A stretch of DNA of 64,000 nucleotides. It comes from Herbaspirillum sp. (GTDB lineage Bacteria > Pseudomonadota > Gammaproteobacteria > Burkholderiales > Burkholderiaceae_D). How positions within the stretch are numbered: position 1 is the first letter of the stretch; each line of letters opens with the position of its first letter. Under the pieces are notes generated by a model. That model did not search any database. It was not told the origin of the DNA and saw only the letters and a list, made by a program, of their open reading frames with translations. Below are positions 31,585 through 41,811 of the stretch, piece by piece. The position numbers were made by a program, and so were the translations under genes. Where the stretch lies: NCBI RefSeq assembly GCF_017744395.1, contig NZ_JAGIBI010000003.1, positions 558,001 to 622,000 on the forward strand, written 5' to 3'.

Positions 31585-33711
31585 ATGCCTGGTTCGTACA
31601 ATTTTCTGCTGTTGGCGTTCGCGCTGCTGGTGGCCAGCTTGTCGGCTTATGCGGCGCTGGAAGTGTCGGAGCGCACCTCTACCCAGGAGGCGCAGTACCG
31701 CAGGTTATGGCGGACGCTGGGCGCCGTCGTGTTCGGCCTGGGCATCTGGGCCGCGCTGTTCTTGTGCGTGACGGCGCTGCGGCTGCCGATGGCGGTCGGT
31801 TTCCAGGCGCGGCTGGGCGTGGTGGCGCTGGCGCTGGCGGTGGGCAGCGCGTTTTACCTGATGCACCTGTCGGGGTTGCGGCGGCCGCATGTGACGCGCC
31901 TGCTGGTGGGCGGCATGGCCATCGGCGCCGCGCTCAATGCCGTGCTGCACATGGCGCTCATGGCCATGATGCTGGTGCCGGAATTGAAATACCAGAAATC
32001 GCTGCTGCTGCTGGCGGTAGTGGCGACCGAACTGACGGCGGTGTTCGCGGTGGCGCTGTTTTCCGTGACCAATACGCGCAAGGTCGGCGCCGCGCCGGTG
32101 GGCTCGCTCAATTCGCAGCAGGCCCGGCGCGTACTGGCGGCGGTGCTGGTGGGGGCGGCTCTGGTGGCTAGCGCCTGCGCCGGCCTGCGCGCCGTGGCCA
32201 TCATGCCCGATGCGCAAAGCCATGCGCTGCGCAGCGTCACGCGCGAGCACCTGATCAACGGCATCGTGTTCTGCGCCTTCTTCGCGATGGCGCTGGCGCT
32301 GGTGGTGAGCGGGGCGCAGCGCAACAGCGTGCTCAAGAAGATCGTCGGCCGCACCAACGACAAGCTGCTGCATTTCGCCACGCACGACGTGCTGACCGGC
32401 TTGCCGAACCGGGCGCTGCTGTCCGACCGCATCCAGCATGCGATTCAGGTCGCGCGCCGCAATGGCAAGCCTTTCGCGGTGCTGTTCATGGACCTGGACG
32501 GTTTCAAGGCGATCAACGACTCGCTGGGCCATGCGGTGGGCGACGGCTTGCTGGTGGCGGTGTCGCAGCGCATCCGCGGCTGCATCCGCGGCGAGGACAT
32601 GGTCGCGCGCATCGGCGGCGACGAGTTCGTGGTCGTGATGAGCAACCTGGCTTCGCCGGAAGTGGTGGAGCAGTTGAGCGAAAACATCCTGTCGGCGCTG
32701 CGCCGGGATTTCCAGATCGAGGAGGCGACCTTGCGCGTGACCTCCAGCATCGGCATCGCGGTGTATCCGAACAGCGGCGATTCGGTCGACGCGCTGATGA
32801 GGAATGCCGACGCCGCCATGTACGAGGCCAAGCAAAACGGCCGCAACACCTACCGCTTCTTCGAGCCGGCCATGCATGCCAGCGCGATGCGCCACCTGAC
32901 GGTGCGCCAGGCGCTGCAGCAGGCCATCGAGCAAGAGCAGTTCACGCTGCATTTCCAGCCCAAGTACCGGGGCGGCAGCCACCAGTTGACCGGCGTCGAG
33001 GCCTTGCTGCGCTGGACCCATCCTGAACTGGGCGAGATGCAGCCGTCGGAATTCATTCCCATCGCCGAGCGCTCGGGCCAGATCATCCAGATCGGCGACT
33101 GGGTGTTGCGCGCGGTGTGCGACCAGATCAGGCGCTGGGATGCGGAGGGCTTCAAGCCGGTCAAGGTGGCGCTGAACCTGTCGCCGATGCAGATGCGCAC
33201 CGACCTGGTCGATACCATCACCGGCATCGTCGGCCAGGCAGGCATCGCGCCGCAGCGGCTGATGTTCGAGATCACCGAGACGGCGGCGATGAAAGACGTG
33301 GAGCGCAGCACCCGCATCATCAGCGATTTGCAGGCGCTGGGCTTCGATATCGCCATCGACGATTTCGGCACCGGCTATTCCAGCCTGGCCTACCTGGCGC
33401 AGTTCCATTGCCGCCAGGTCAAGATCGACCGTTTCTTCACTTCACGCCTGGACGCCGGCGACCATTCGGGGCGCGCCATCGTGTCGGCCATCATCGCGCT
33501 GGCGCATGCCTTGCAAATGGAAGTGGTGGCCGAAGGCGTGGAGACGGAAGAGCAGTTGCGCGAACTGCAGGCGCTGCATTGCGACCAGGTGCAAGGCTTC
33601 CTGTTGGGCCGGCCGGCCGAGGCGGCCAAGACAGGGAGCGTGCTGGAGGCCAGCAACGACGACCTGTTCGGCGCCATGCTGCGCAACGTCCCGGCTGGAC
33701 CTAGACCGTGA
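31585..33711 (+). CDS. Membrane GGDEF-EAL protein with degenerate MHYT-like N-terminus
   Basis: About 7 TM N-terminus; RGEDMVARIGGDEFVVVM; GVEALLRWTHPELG; DDFGTGYSSLAYL. Confidence 0.93.
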   Translation: MPGSYNFLLLAFALLVASLSAYAALEVSERTSTQEAQYRRLWRTLGAVVFGLGIWAALFLCVTALRLPMAVGFQARLGVVALALAVGSAFYLMHLSGLRRPHVTRLLVGGMAIGAALNAVLHMALMAMMLVPELKYQKSLLLLAVVATELTAVFAVALFSVTNTRKVGAAPVGSLNSQQARRVLAAVLVGAALVASACAGLRAVAIMPDAQSHALRSVTREHLINGIVFCAFFAMALALVVSGAQRNSVLKKIVGRTNDKLLHFATHDVLTGLPNRALLSDRIQHAIQVARRNGKPFAVLFMDLDGFKAINDSLGHAVGDGLLVAVSQRIRGCIRGEDMVARIGGDEFVVVMSNLASPEVVEQLSENILSALRRDFQIEEATLRVTSSIGIAVYPNSGDSVDALMRNADAAMYEAKQNGRNTYRFFEPAMHASAMRHLTVRQALQQAIEQEQFTLHFQPKYRGGSHQLTGVEALLRWTHPELGEMQPSEFIPIAERSGQIIQIGDWVLRAVCDQIRRWDAEGFKPVKVALNLSPMQMRTDLVDTITGIVGQAGIAPQRLMFEITETAAMKDVERSTRIISDLQALGFDIAIDDFGTGYSSLAYLAQFHCRQVKIDRFFTSRLDAGDHSGRAIVSAIIALAHALQMEVVAEGVETEEQLRELQALHCDQVQGFLLGRPAEAAKTGSVLEASNDDLFGAMLRNVPAGPRP

Positions 33712-35098
33712 AGGCGGCGCCGGCCGTGCCGGCACGGCGCTGGATACTGCGCAGGTAGGCCAGCAGGCCGGCTCCCACCAGCCCCAGGCTGACGCTGTTG
33801 GCCAGCCAGAAGCCGGGCGCGCCCTGCAGGCTGGCCGGCGTTACCCCCAGGGTATCGAAGCCGAGCAGGTAGCCGCCGCCCAATCCCACGCCCCACAAGG
33901 TCACCGCATAGATCACGGTGGGGATCACCGCGACCTTGTAGGCGCGCAGCACGAAGGCGGTGGTCACCTGCAGCGAGTCGAACAACTGGTAGAAGGCGAT
34001 GAACAGGAACAGCGGCAGCGCCGCGCCGACAATGGTGGGATCGGGCGTGTAGGCGCGGATGATGTGCGCGCGCGCGAACCAGACCGCGATGCCGATGAGC
34101 ACCGACAGCGTCACCGACAGGCGGATGCCGGCGTAGCCGATCTTCCTGGCGCCGCGCCATTGGCCGGCGCCGATGGCTTGCGCCACCAGGGTGCTGGTGG
34201 CGCTGGCGATCGACAGCGGCAGCATGTACAGCACCGTGCCGACGTTGGCGGTGATCTGGTGCCCGGCTACCGGCACCGCGCCCAGGCGGGCGATGAATAC
34301 CGCCATCAGCGTGAAGGCGGTCACTTCGATGAAATAGGACAGGCCGATCGGGATGCCCAGCCGCAGCAGCGTGCGCTGGATCTTCCACGACGGCGCCACG
34401 AAGCCGCTGCCGAACAGTTTCAGCGGGCGGTAAGCGGGCAGTCTCGCCACCAGCAGCCAGGCCACGGCCATCATCAGCCAGGCGATCAGCGTGGTGGCGA
34501 TCGCGCAGCCGGGGCCGCCGAAGGCCGGCAGCCCCAGCCCGCCGAAGATCAGCAGGGCGTTCATCGGCAGCTTCAGCAGCAGGCCGCAGAGCTGGATCGC
34601 CATCACCATCTTGGGCCGCGCGATGGCGGTATTGAGCGAGGCGTAGACGCGGAATGCCAGCGTGGCCGGCAGCGCCAGCGCTTCGATGCGCAGGTAGAGC
34701 GTGGCTTTTTCGACCAGCTCCGGCGAAGCCTTGGCGAAGGACAGGAAAAACGGCGCGAAGGCCAGCACCAGGCAGCCGACGATGGAGAGCAACAGTGCCA
34801 GCCACAAGCCTTGCTTGACCTCATTGCCGATCTCACTGTTGCGGCCGGCGCCGAACAGTTGGCCGATGGTCGGCTGCAAGGCCTGCAGCACGCCGGACAG
34901 GCCGACGAACACGCTTACGTAGATCGACACGCCCAGCGCCAGCGCGGCCAGGTCGAGCGCCGAGAAGCGCGCCACCATCACGGTATCGATCACGCCGTTG
35001 GCGATCAGCGCCAGTTGGCCGACCAGCAGCGGCCATGCCAGGCGCGCGATGCGCCAGACATGGATGCGGGAGGACAGGGAAGACGTGTCGGAATTCAA
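33701..35098 (-). CDS. MATE family efflux transporter
   Basis: WRIARLAWPLLVGQLALIANGVIDTVMVARFSALDLAALALGVSIYVSVFVGLSGVLQALQPTIGQLFGAG. Confidence 0.93.
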   Translation of the reverse strand: MNSDTSSLSSRIHVWRIARLAWPLLVGQLALIANGVIDTVMVARFSALDLAALALGVSIYVSVFVGLSGVLQALQPTIGQLFGAGRNSEIGNEVKQGLWLALLLSIVGCLVLAFAPFFLSFAKASPELVEKATLYLRIEALALPATLAFRVYASLNTAIARPKMVMAIQLCGLLLKLPMNALLIFGGLGLPAFGGPGCAIATTLIAWLMMAVAWLLVARLPAYRPLKLFGSGFVAPSWKIQRTLLRLGIPIGLSYFIEVTAFTLMAVFIARLGAVPVAGHQITANVGTVLYMLPLSIASATSTLVAQAIGAGQWRGARKIGYAGIRLSVTLSVLIGIAVWFARAHIIRAYTPDPTIVGAALPLFLFIAFYQLFDSLQVTTAFVLRAYKVAVIPTVIYAVTLWGVGLGGGYLLGFDTLGVTPASLQGAPGFWLANSVSLGLVGAGLLAYLRSIQRRAGTAGAAFTV

Positions 35099-35127
35099 AT
35101 CGGATCAGGGGGAAACGCGCACCGGCC

Positions 35128-36855
35128 TTACTCGCCGGCGCGCCGGTAGAGGCGGAAGCGCTCGTCGCGGTCGGACGGGCGGCGGCCTTCCCACACCATG
35201 GTCCAGGAACCCGGATACTGGCGCAGCATCGGCGAGGCGTCCTGGTTGCTGATGTCGTCCTGCAACAGCAGGTAATCGCAGCGCTGGCCGCGCTCGTCGG
35301 CGAAGCGGACGTTGCCGAAATAGGCGAAGGAAGCGCGCTGGGCGGTGCCGACATTGCTCTGCACGCATTGCTTGACCGAGGTCAGCTTGGATTCGATCTG
35401 CAGGGCCACGCCGGCGTAGCTCTTGCCGTAGTTGACCCAGGGCAGCCACAGCGTCATCAGCAGCACCCAGCACAGGATCACGCCGCCGGACGACAGCACC
35501 ACCGCGCGCCACAGCACCGAGGGGCGGCGCGAGATGCGCCAGTGCACCACCAGGATCCAGGCGACCGAGGCGGCGATGGCGATGGCCAGCGAGATCCATT
35601 CGAAGCCGGGCTTGAAGCCGGGCGCCAGCTTGTAGGCGTTGCGCGCGATCTGCGCCGGCCAGCCGGTTTCCTTGGCGATCCAGCCGATCCAGATGAAGGC
35701 GGCCGAGGTGGTCAGCGTCATCACCGAGAACCAGTCCACCGCGTTGATGGCGCCGCGCTTCATGGTCGGCAGGCCGAACGCGGCCAGGATCGCCAGCGCC
35801 GGCAGCAGCGGCAGCAGCATGCCTTCTTCGCTGTGCACGTTGACCAGCGCCAGGATCGCCAGCGGGATGAAGAAGGCCAGCGGCAGCGCGATGTGCAGCG
35901 AGCCCAGCTGGCGGCGCCAGGCGTACACGGCCCAGCCGGCGAAGGGCCAGGCCGGCCAGGCGAACCACACGCCGTATTTGAGGAAGTAGGCCAGCGCGGC
36001 CAGGGTCGGGCCGTTGATCTGGTAGATGTTCCAGCTCATCCAGAGGTCGATCTGGCCGGCCGCCTCTTGCGGCAGCAGGGTGCGGATAGCGAATACCCAC
36101 AGCGCGCAGATCAGCGCGGCCACCGGCAGCGACACGCCCAGCAGCAGCCGGGCCGCCGGCGCATCCTTGCGCACCGCGGCCAGCACCAGCAGGCCGGTCA
36201 GCGCGCCGGCCGGCAGCAGCCAGCCGCGCGTCAGCACCAGCATGCCCAGCGCGGCGCCCAGCCAGAGCGCATGGCGCAGCTTGTGCAGATCGAACACGCG
36301 GGCGGCGCCATACATGGCATAGGCCACCAGCGCGATCTGCAGGGTCTTGGGGCCGGTCTCGTGGCTGTGCAGCAGCAGGCCGAGGAAACCGAGATAGATC
36401 AGGAAGGCGCCGTCGGCCAGCGTGCGGCCGAAGTCCTTGGGTTCCGGCTGGCCGCCGAAGGCCAGCTTCAGCGGTTGCGCTTCGGCGCGGCGGCCCAGCA
36501 GGTAAGTGGTGTACCAGATCGACAGCGAGCCGACCAGGAAGCAGCCGATGGTGGACACGCGCGAGGCCAGCGGATCGCCCAGCAGCCAACCGAACAGCTT
36601 GATGCAGATGGCGCCGAACCAGTAGGCCAGCGGGCTTTCGGCCGGCAGCGGCAGGCCGGCGACGTTGGGCGTGAGCCAGTCGGCCAGCGTGCCGTGCGCC
36701 ATGGTCCACATGATGCCGAAGCTGGTGGCGTCCTCGTTTTTCCAGGGATCGCGGCCGATCAGGCCGGGCAGGATGTACAAAAGGGCGAGTGCGAGCAGCA
36801 CCAGGCGCGGAAGCGCGTTGGTGGCGGCTGCTGGAAGACGGACTGGCTTCATCAA
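35128..36855 (-). CDS. Glycosyltransferase family 39 / ArnT-like membrane protein
   Basis: LPGLIGRDPWKNEDATSFGIMWTMAHG...; multi-TM. Confidence 0.85.
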   Translation of the reverse strand: MMKPVRLPAAATNALPRLVLLALALLYILPGLIGRDPWKNEDATSFGIMWTMAHGTLADWLTPNVAGLPLPAESPLAYWFGAICIKLFGWLLGDPLASRVSTIGCFLVGSLSIWYTTYLLGRRAEAQPLKLAFGGQPEPKDFGRTLADGAFLIYLGFLGLLLHSHETGPKTLQIALVAYAMYGAARVFDLHKLRHALWLGAALGMLVLTRGWLLPAGALTGLLVLAAVRKDAPAARLLLGVSLPVAALICALWVFAIRTLLPQEAAGQIDLWMSWNIYQINGPTLAALAYFLKYGVWFAWPAWPFAGWAVYAWRRQLGSLHIALPLAFFIPLAILALVNVHSEEGMLLPLLPALAILAAFGLPTMKRGAINAVDWFSVMTLTTSAAFIWIGWIAKETGWPAQIARNAYKLAPGFKPGFEWISLAIAIAASVAWILVVHWRISRRPSVLWRAVVLSSGGVILCWVLLMTLWLPWVNYGKSYAGVALQIESKLTSVKQCVQSNVGTAQRASFAYFGNVRFADERGQRCDYLLLQDDISNQDASPMLRQYPGSWTMVWEGRRPSDRDERFRLYRRAGE

Positions 36856-37054
36856 GATGTTATTGCTCTTGTCTTGTGGTGCTGATCGGTTCGGGCCCGG
36901 CGCCGATGTGGCGCAGGCAGGGCTGTGGTCATTGCGCGGCGCGCCTCATTTTGGCGCAGCCGTCATTGTGCAGCAATTCGCGGTAAATAGTTGTTTCCGA
37001 CTGCTACGCGGCGGCTGTTGCGACGGGCAGGCGCGTCGCGACGGACCGCGCAAA

Positions 37055-37083
37055 CAAAAAAGGCAGCCGGAGCTGCCTTTTTC
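37055..37083 (-). terminator. Terminator of rpmE2
   Basis: AAAAAAGGCAGCCGGAGCTGCCTTTTT. Confidence 0.85.
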
Positions 37084-37097
37084 TGAGAAATCGCGGA

Positions 37098-37370
37098 TTA
37101 AGCCGACTTCGAGACTGCGGTCTTCGAGCCAACCGAACCGAACTTCTGGCGGAACTTCTCAACGCGGCCAGCGGTGTCGACGATCTTGTGCTTGCCGGTG
37201 TAGAACGGGTGCGATTCAGCCGACACTTCGATCTTCACCAGCGGGTATTCCTTGCCTTCGAATTCGGCGGTTTCGCGGGTGCCGATGGTCGAGCGGGTGA
37301 TGAACTTGAAGTCGTTCGACACGTCGTGGAACAGGACTTCGCGGTAATCCGGGTGGATGCCTTCTTTCAT
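37098..37370 (-). CDS. rpmE2: 50S ribosomal protein L31 type B
   Basis: [78 protein letters not shown]. Confidence 0.96.
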   Translation of the reverse strand: MKEGIHPDYREVLFHDVSNDFKFITRSTIGTRETAEFEGKEYPLVKIEVSAESHPFYTGKHKIVDTAGRVEKFRQKFGSVGSKTAVSKSA

Positions 37371-37619
37371 TTTTTTGCCTTGAAAATTAATGGTAGCCAA
37401 TCATCACTTCGTCGGTCGTCCTGCTTCTTGACCCGATTGTTGATCACTTGCCGGGGGTGAAAAGTCGGAAATTATACAATGAAATCATGTATTTGCGTCA
37501 AATCCTGTGACGTCCGCGATCCATGCTTCCGTTGTTTTCCGCAACAACCTTCCGCGAAGCGCCTCCAATGCGGGGCAAGCGCATGTCATATTGTTGCCGA
37601 AAGGGAAATAATTATTCTC

Positions 37620-38384
37620 TTACTGGTGCGTCGCCAGGCGCAAAATTCCTGAAAACCTCAGCAATTCGTTTTCCGCCACGTCCGATACCGCCCAGTAATT
37701 CATGTCATCGGCTCTCCAGTGCACCAAGTGGTAGCCGCGGCCGGTTTGCGCCTGCGGCCCCGCATCCTTGCCGGCGGCGGGCCAGATGTACAGATTGATC
37801 GGATGTTTCTGGCGGCGATAGATGAGCGCGGCTACCGGCTGGCCGTCCAGGTAGTCCAGCCGCCCACCTTCCAGGACAAAGCCTTGCGCCGCGAGATCGA
37901 TGACCGGCGGCGAGAAATTCAGCTTGCCGTTGAACCATGGCTTCACCGTGTGCTGGTCGGTGGAGGCGACATCGGTCAGGTGCTCCGCCTGCAGCGAGCG
38001 GACGTGGCTGGAAATGATTTCATCGGCGATGCGTTCCTGCGCCGACGGCAGGCTTGCATACAGGCCGATGCTCCAGGCGGCTGCCAGCACTGTGGCCATG
38101 GCGGCGCCGGCCTGCAGCCAGTTGAAGTTCCAGCGCTTGGCGCCGGGCGGGCGGGCCGGTTTGTCTTGCGGCAATGCCTGGCTAATACGTGCGGCAAGCG
38201 CCGAGGGGGCCTTGAAGCTGGTGGCCGCTTGCCGGATTCGCTTGCTGAACGCGGCCTGTTCCTCGTACTCGCGCCGGCATTCGGCGCAAGCCTCGAGATG
38301 GCGCTGTACGGCCAGCGTTTCGGCAATGCCAAGCTCCTGGTCGACATAGGCGGCCAGCAGTTCCATGATTTCGCTATGGTCCAT
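37620..38384 (-). CDS. Anti-sigma factor (zinc-finger type)
   Basis: AAYVDQELGIAETLAVQRHLEACAECRREYEEQ (HxxxCxxC), single TM; adjacent to ECF sigma gene. Confidence 0.88.
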   Translation of the reverse strand: MDHSEIMELLAAYVDQELGIAETLAVQRHLEACAECRREYEEQAAFSKRIRQAATSFKAPSALAARISQALPQDKPARPPGAKRWNFNWLQAGAAMATVLAAAWSIGLYASLPSAQERIADEIISSHVRSLQAEHLTDVASTDQHTVKPWFNGKLNFSPPVIDLAAQGFVLEGGRLDYLDGQPVAALIYRRQKHPINLYIWPAAGKDAGPQAQTGRGYHLVHWRADDMNYWAVSDVAENELLRFSGILRLATHQ

Positions 38385-38932
38385 TATTCCTCCTGATTTC
38401 CCGGAGCCAGAATCCTTGCCAGGAGTTTGCGGCCGCGCCCGAGCCGGGACATGACCGTGCCGATCGGGATGCCGACGATGCCGGCGATCTGCTTGTACGA
38501 CAGGTCCTCCAGCTCCCGCATGACCATGACTTCGCGAAACTCCAGCGGCAAGGCCGCGAGCCCCCGTTGCAACTGGCGCTCGCAGTCCTTGCGCATCAGC
38601 AGTTTTTCGGGATTGTTGTCGCGCTCCGGCGTATCGATGGCGCTTGTCATGTCGAGACTATGGAATTCCTCGTCGAACTGCGTGTTCTGCGGCTGCGCAT
38701 GGCGTTCCTGGTACCAGGTGTAAAACGTGTTGCGGACGATGGTGAGCAGCCACGCCCGCGCATCCTCGCCATGGAAACCGTCCAAAAAACGGAAGGCGCG
38801 CAGGCAGGCTTCCTGCACCAGGTCTTCCGCATCGGGGCGGCTGCGCGTGAGCCAGCAGGCCAGGTTGAATGCCGAATCCAGGTGCGGCATCACCAGCGCC
38901 TGGAATCGTCCGTTCTTCGTTGAGTCGCTCAT
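38384..38932 (-). CDS. ECF-family RNA polymerase sigma factor
   Basis: DAEDLVQEACLRAFRFLDGFHGEDARAWLLTIVRNTFYTWYQ; LEDLSYKQIAGIVGIPIGTVMSRLGRGRKLL. Confidence 0.95.
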   Translation of the reverse strand: MSDSTKNGRFQALVMPHLDSAFNLACWLTRSRPDAEDLVQEACLRAFRFLDGFHGEDARAWLLTIVRNTFYTWYQERHAQPQNTQFDEEFHSLDMTSAIDTPERDNNPEKLLMRKDCERQLQRGLAALPLEFREVMVMRELEDLSYKQIAGIVGIPIGTVMSRLGRGRKLLARILAPGNQEE

Positions 38933-38977
38933 GCTCGCGTTTCCATGGGGTATCACCACAAGACTGGCATCACCATC

Positions 38978-39015
38978 AATTTATTCCCGAATCGGCGGCA
39001 GTGCGGGAATAAATT
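38978..39015. promoter_or_regulatory. Inverted-repeat operator / mirrored -35 candidates in divergent ECF promoter region
   Basis: AATTTATTCCCG (38978-38989) and CGGGAATAAATT (39004-39015), perfect 12-bp arms. Confidence 0.5.
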
Positions 39016-39076
39016 TTCAAGAAGGGCGGTTTGGGGTGGCATCGATCGCGTGATCGATCCAACCTTGGAGGTCGTG

Positions 39077-39976
39077 ATGGGCAATCAAATGAACCGGCGC
39101 AAGTTCCTGCGCCTGGCCGGACTGGGCGGGGTCGTCTATGCCTCCGGATTGAGCGGATGGGCAGGGGCTGCAACTTCAGGCGGCGCCGAAGACTTTTTCT
39201 TTGTGCAGATGTCGGATTCCCACTGGGGTTTTGAAGGCCCGCCCAATCCGGACGCGAAAGGGACGCTGAAAAAGGCCGTGGCGACGGTCAACAGCCTGGC
39301 GCAGCAGCCGGATTTCATCGTGTTCACGGGCGACCTGACGCATACCACGGATGACCCGAGGGAACGCCGCCAGCGGCTGGCCGAATTCCGGGACATCGTC
39401 TCCGCGCTCAAGGTGAAGACGGTGTACTTCATGCCCGGGGAGCATGACGCCGCGCTGGACAACGGCGCCGCCTACCAGGAGTTTTTCGGCAAGACGCATT
39501 ACACCTTCGATCACAAGGGCGTGCACTTCATCGTGCTGGACAATGTTTCCGATCCGGCGGCCCGGATCGGCGACGAGCAGCTTGCCTGGCTGGCCGCCGA
39601 CCTGCAGCGGTTGCCGCCCGATGCCCGCATCGTCGTGTTTACCCATCGTCCGCTGTTCGACCTGTATCCGCAATGGGACTGGGCCACGCGCGACGGCGCC
39701 AAGGCGGTGGAACTGCTGATGCCGCATGCCAACGTGACCGTCTTCTACGGCCATATCCACCAGGAAAACCACCACATGACCGGGCATATCGCGCACCACT
39801 CCGCGAAGTCGCTGATCTTCCCCTTGCCGGCGCCGGGTTCGCAGCCCAAGCGCACGCCTTTGCCCTGGGATGAGGCGCATCCTTACCAGGGGCTGGGTGT
39901 GCGCGCGGTCAAAGGCGGGCCGCGCGATACGGAATATGCGCTTGCCGAACTGGCCATAGGAGCGGCCAAATCATGA
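39077..39976 (+). CDS. Tat-exported metallophosphoesterase
   Basis: MNRRKFLRLAGLGG; MSDSHWGFEG; FTGDLTH; GEHD; FTHRPLF; YGHIHQENH. Confidence 0.9.
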   Translation: MGNQMNRRKFLRLAGLGGVVYASGLSGWAGAATSGGAEDFFFVQMSDSHWGFEGPPNPDAKGTLKKAVATVNSLAQQPDFIVFTGDLTHTTDDPRERRQRLAEFRDIVSALKVKTVYFMPGEHDAALDNGAAYQEFFGKTHYTFDHKGVHFIVLDNVSDPAARIGDEQLAWLAADLQRLPPDARIVVFTHRPLFDLYPQWDWATRDGAKAVELLMPHANVTVFYGHIHQENHHMTGHIAHHSAKSLIFPLPAPGSQPKRTPLPWDEAHPYQGLGVRAVKGGPRDTEYALAELAIGAAKS

Positions 39977-40335
39977 GCATCGACAAAACGCGGCGTTTGG
40001 TGCTGGCCTCGGGAGCGGCGGCCGGACTGGGTACCCTGGCCATCGCGTTCGGGCAGGGCAAGGAACAGGTGATCAAGGTGACGGCCAAGAGGTTCGACTT
40101 CACGCCCAGCGTCATCAGGCTGAAGAAAGGCGTGCCGGTGGTGTTGGAACTCACCAGCCTCGATCTGACGATGGGGTTCAATGCGCCGGACTTCGGAGTG
40201 CGCGCCGACGTGTTGCCGGGGGCGATATCGCGGGTGCGGATCGTGCCGGATAAAACGGGGGAATTTACCTTCTATTGCGACATCTTTTGCGGTTCCGGGC
40301 ATGAAAGCATGTCCGGCTCCATTGTCGTGGGCTGA
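39973..40335 (+). CDS. Cupredoxin / COX2-CuA-like domain protein
   Basis: TRRLVLASGAAAG signal; VIKVTAKRFDFTPSVIRLKKGVPVVLELTSLDLTMGFNAPDFGV; CDIFCGSGHESM (CxxxCxxxHxxM). Confidence 0.88.
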   Translation: MSIDKTRRLVLASGAAAGLGTLAIAFGQGKEQVIKVTAKRFDFTPSVIRLKKGVPVVLELTSLDLTMGFNAPDFGVRADVLPGAISRVRIVPDKTGEFTFYCDIFCGSGHESMSGSIVVG

Positions 40336-40420
40336 CCTGGAACGGATTGTCTTGCGGGGGGAGGAAGCTGAGGAGGGCACGGTCGCTGCCGGGACGGCAG
40401 CGACCGGATGGGGGCAAGGC

Positions 40421-41683
40421 TTAATTGCCCCGGCGCATCATGTCGAAGAATTCGGCATTGTTCTTGGTGGACTTCATCTTGTCGAGGATGAATTCCATCG
40501 CCTCGATCTCGTCCATGTCGTACATCAGCTTGCGCAGTACCCAGATCTTCTGCAGCTGGTCCGGCTTGATCAGCAGTTCTTCGCGGCGGGTGCCGGACTT
40601 GGACAGGTTGATGGCCGGGTAGACGCGCTTCTCGGCCAGGCGGCGTTCCAGGTGCACTTCCATGTTGCCGGTGCCCTTGAATTCTTCGTAGATCACGTCG
40701 TCCATGCGCGAGCCGGTTTCGATCAGCGCGGTGGCGATGATGGTCAGCGAGCCGCCTTCCTCGACGTTACGGGCGGCGCCGAAGAAGCGCTTCGGGCGTT
40801 GCAGGGCGTTGGCGTCGACACCGCCGGTCAGCACCTTGCCGGAGGCCGGGATCACGGTGTTGTAGGCGCGCGCCAGGCGGGTGATGGAGTCCAGCAGGAT
40901 CACCACATCCTTCTTCATTTCGACCAGGCGCTTGGCCTTTTCCAGCACCATTTCGGCGACTTGCACGTGGCGCGTGGCCGGTTCGTCGAAGGTCGATGCC
41001 ACGACCTCGCCGCGCACCGAGCGCTGCATTTCGGTCACTTCTTCCGGACGTTCGTCGATCAGGAGGACGATCATCACGGTGTCGGGATGGTTGGTGGTGA
41101 TGGCGTGCGCGATGTGCTGCAGCATCACCGATTTGCCGGACTTGGGCGAGGCCACCAGCAGGCCGCGCTGGCCGCGGCCGACCGGGGCGATCAGGTCGAT
41201 GATGCGGCCGGTGATGTTTTCCTCGCCGCGCATGTCGCGCTCGAGCTGCAGCAGCTTGTTGGGGTGCAGCGGCGTCAGGTTTTCAAACAGGATGCGGTGC
41301 TTGGAGGCTTCCGGCGGTTCGCCGTTGACCTTGTCGACCTTGACCAGCGCGAAGTAGCGCTCGCCATCCTTGGGGGTGCGCACTTCGCCTTCGATGGAGT
41401 CGCCGGTGTGCAGGTTGAAGCGGCGGATCTGGGAAGGCGAAATGTAAATGTCGTCGGTGGACGCCATGTAGCTGGCGTCGGGCGAGCGCAGGAAGCCGAA
41501 GCCGTCAGGCAACACTTCGAGGGCGCCATCGCCGAAAATCTGTTCTCCTGATTTCGCGCGTTTCTTCAGGATCGCGAACATCAGTTCCTGTTTGCGCAGG
41601 CGCGCAGCGTTCTCGATGTCCAGGCTGATTGCCATTTCCAGCAACGCAGAGACGTGCATCGCTTTTAGTTCTGATAAGTGCAT
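40421..41683 (-). CDS. rho: Transcription termination factor Rho
   Basis: [60 protein letters not shown]. Confidence 0.97.
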   Translation of the reverse strand: MHLSELKAMHVSALLEMAISLDIENAARLRKQELMFAILKKRAKSGEQIFGDGALEVLPDGFGFLRSPDASYMASTDDIYISPSQIRRFNLHTGDSIEGEVRTPKDGERYFALVKVDKVNGEPPEASKHRILFENLTPLHPNKLLQLERDMRGEENITGRIIDLIAPVGRGQRGLLVASPKSGKSVMLQHIAHAITTNHPDTVMIVLLIDERPEEVTEMQRSVRGEVVASTFDEPATRHVQVAEMVLEKAKRLVEMKKDVVILLDSITRLARAYNTVIPASGKVLTGGVDANALQRPKRFFGAARNVEEGGSLTIIATALIETGSRMDDVIYEEFKGTGNMEVHLERRLAEKRVYPAINLSKSGTRREELLIKPDQLQKIWVLRKLMYDMDEIEAMEFILDKMKSTKNNAEFFDMMRRGN

Positions 41684-41811
41684 ATGATGTCCCGGGACGG
41701 GAAAAATAAAGGTGGGGGAGGGAGTTGCGTGGTGTGGGTCTAAGAATGTGCTTGGCGCGGGAACCTGCATCAAGCGAACGGCGGCGCGGGCGCGCCGCCG
41801 TCTGGTGCATA

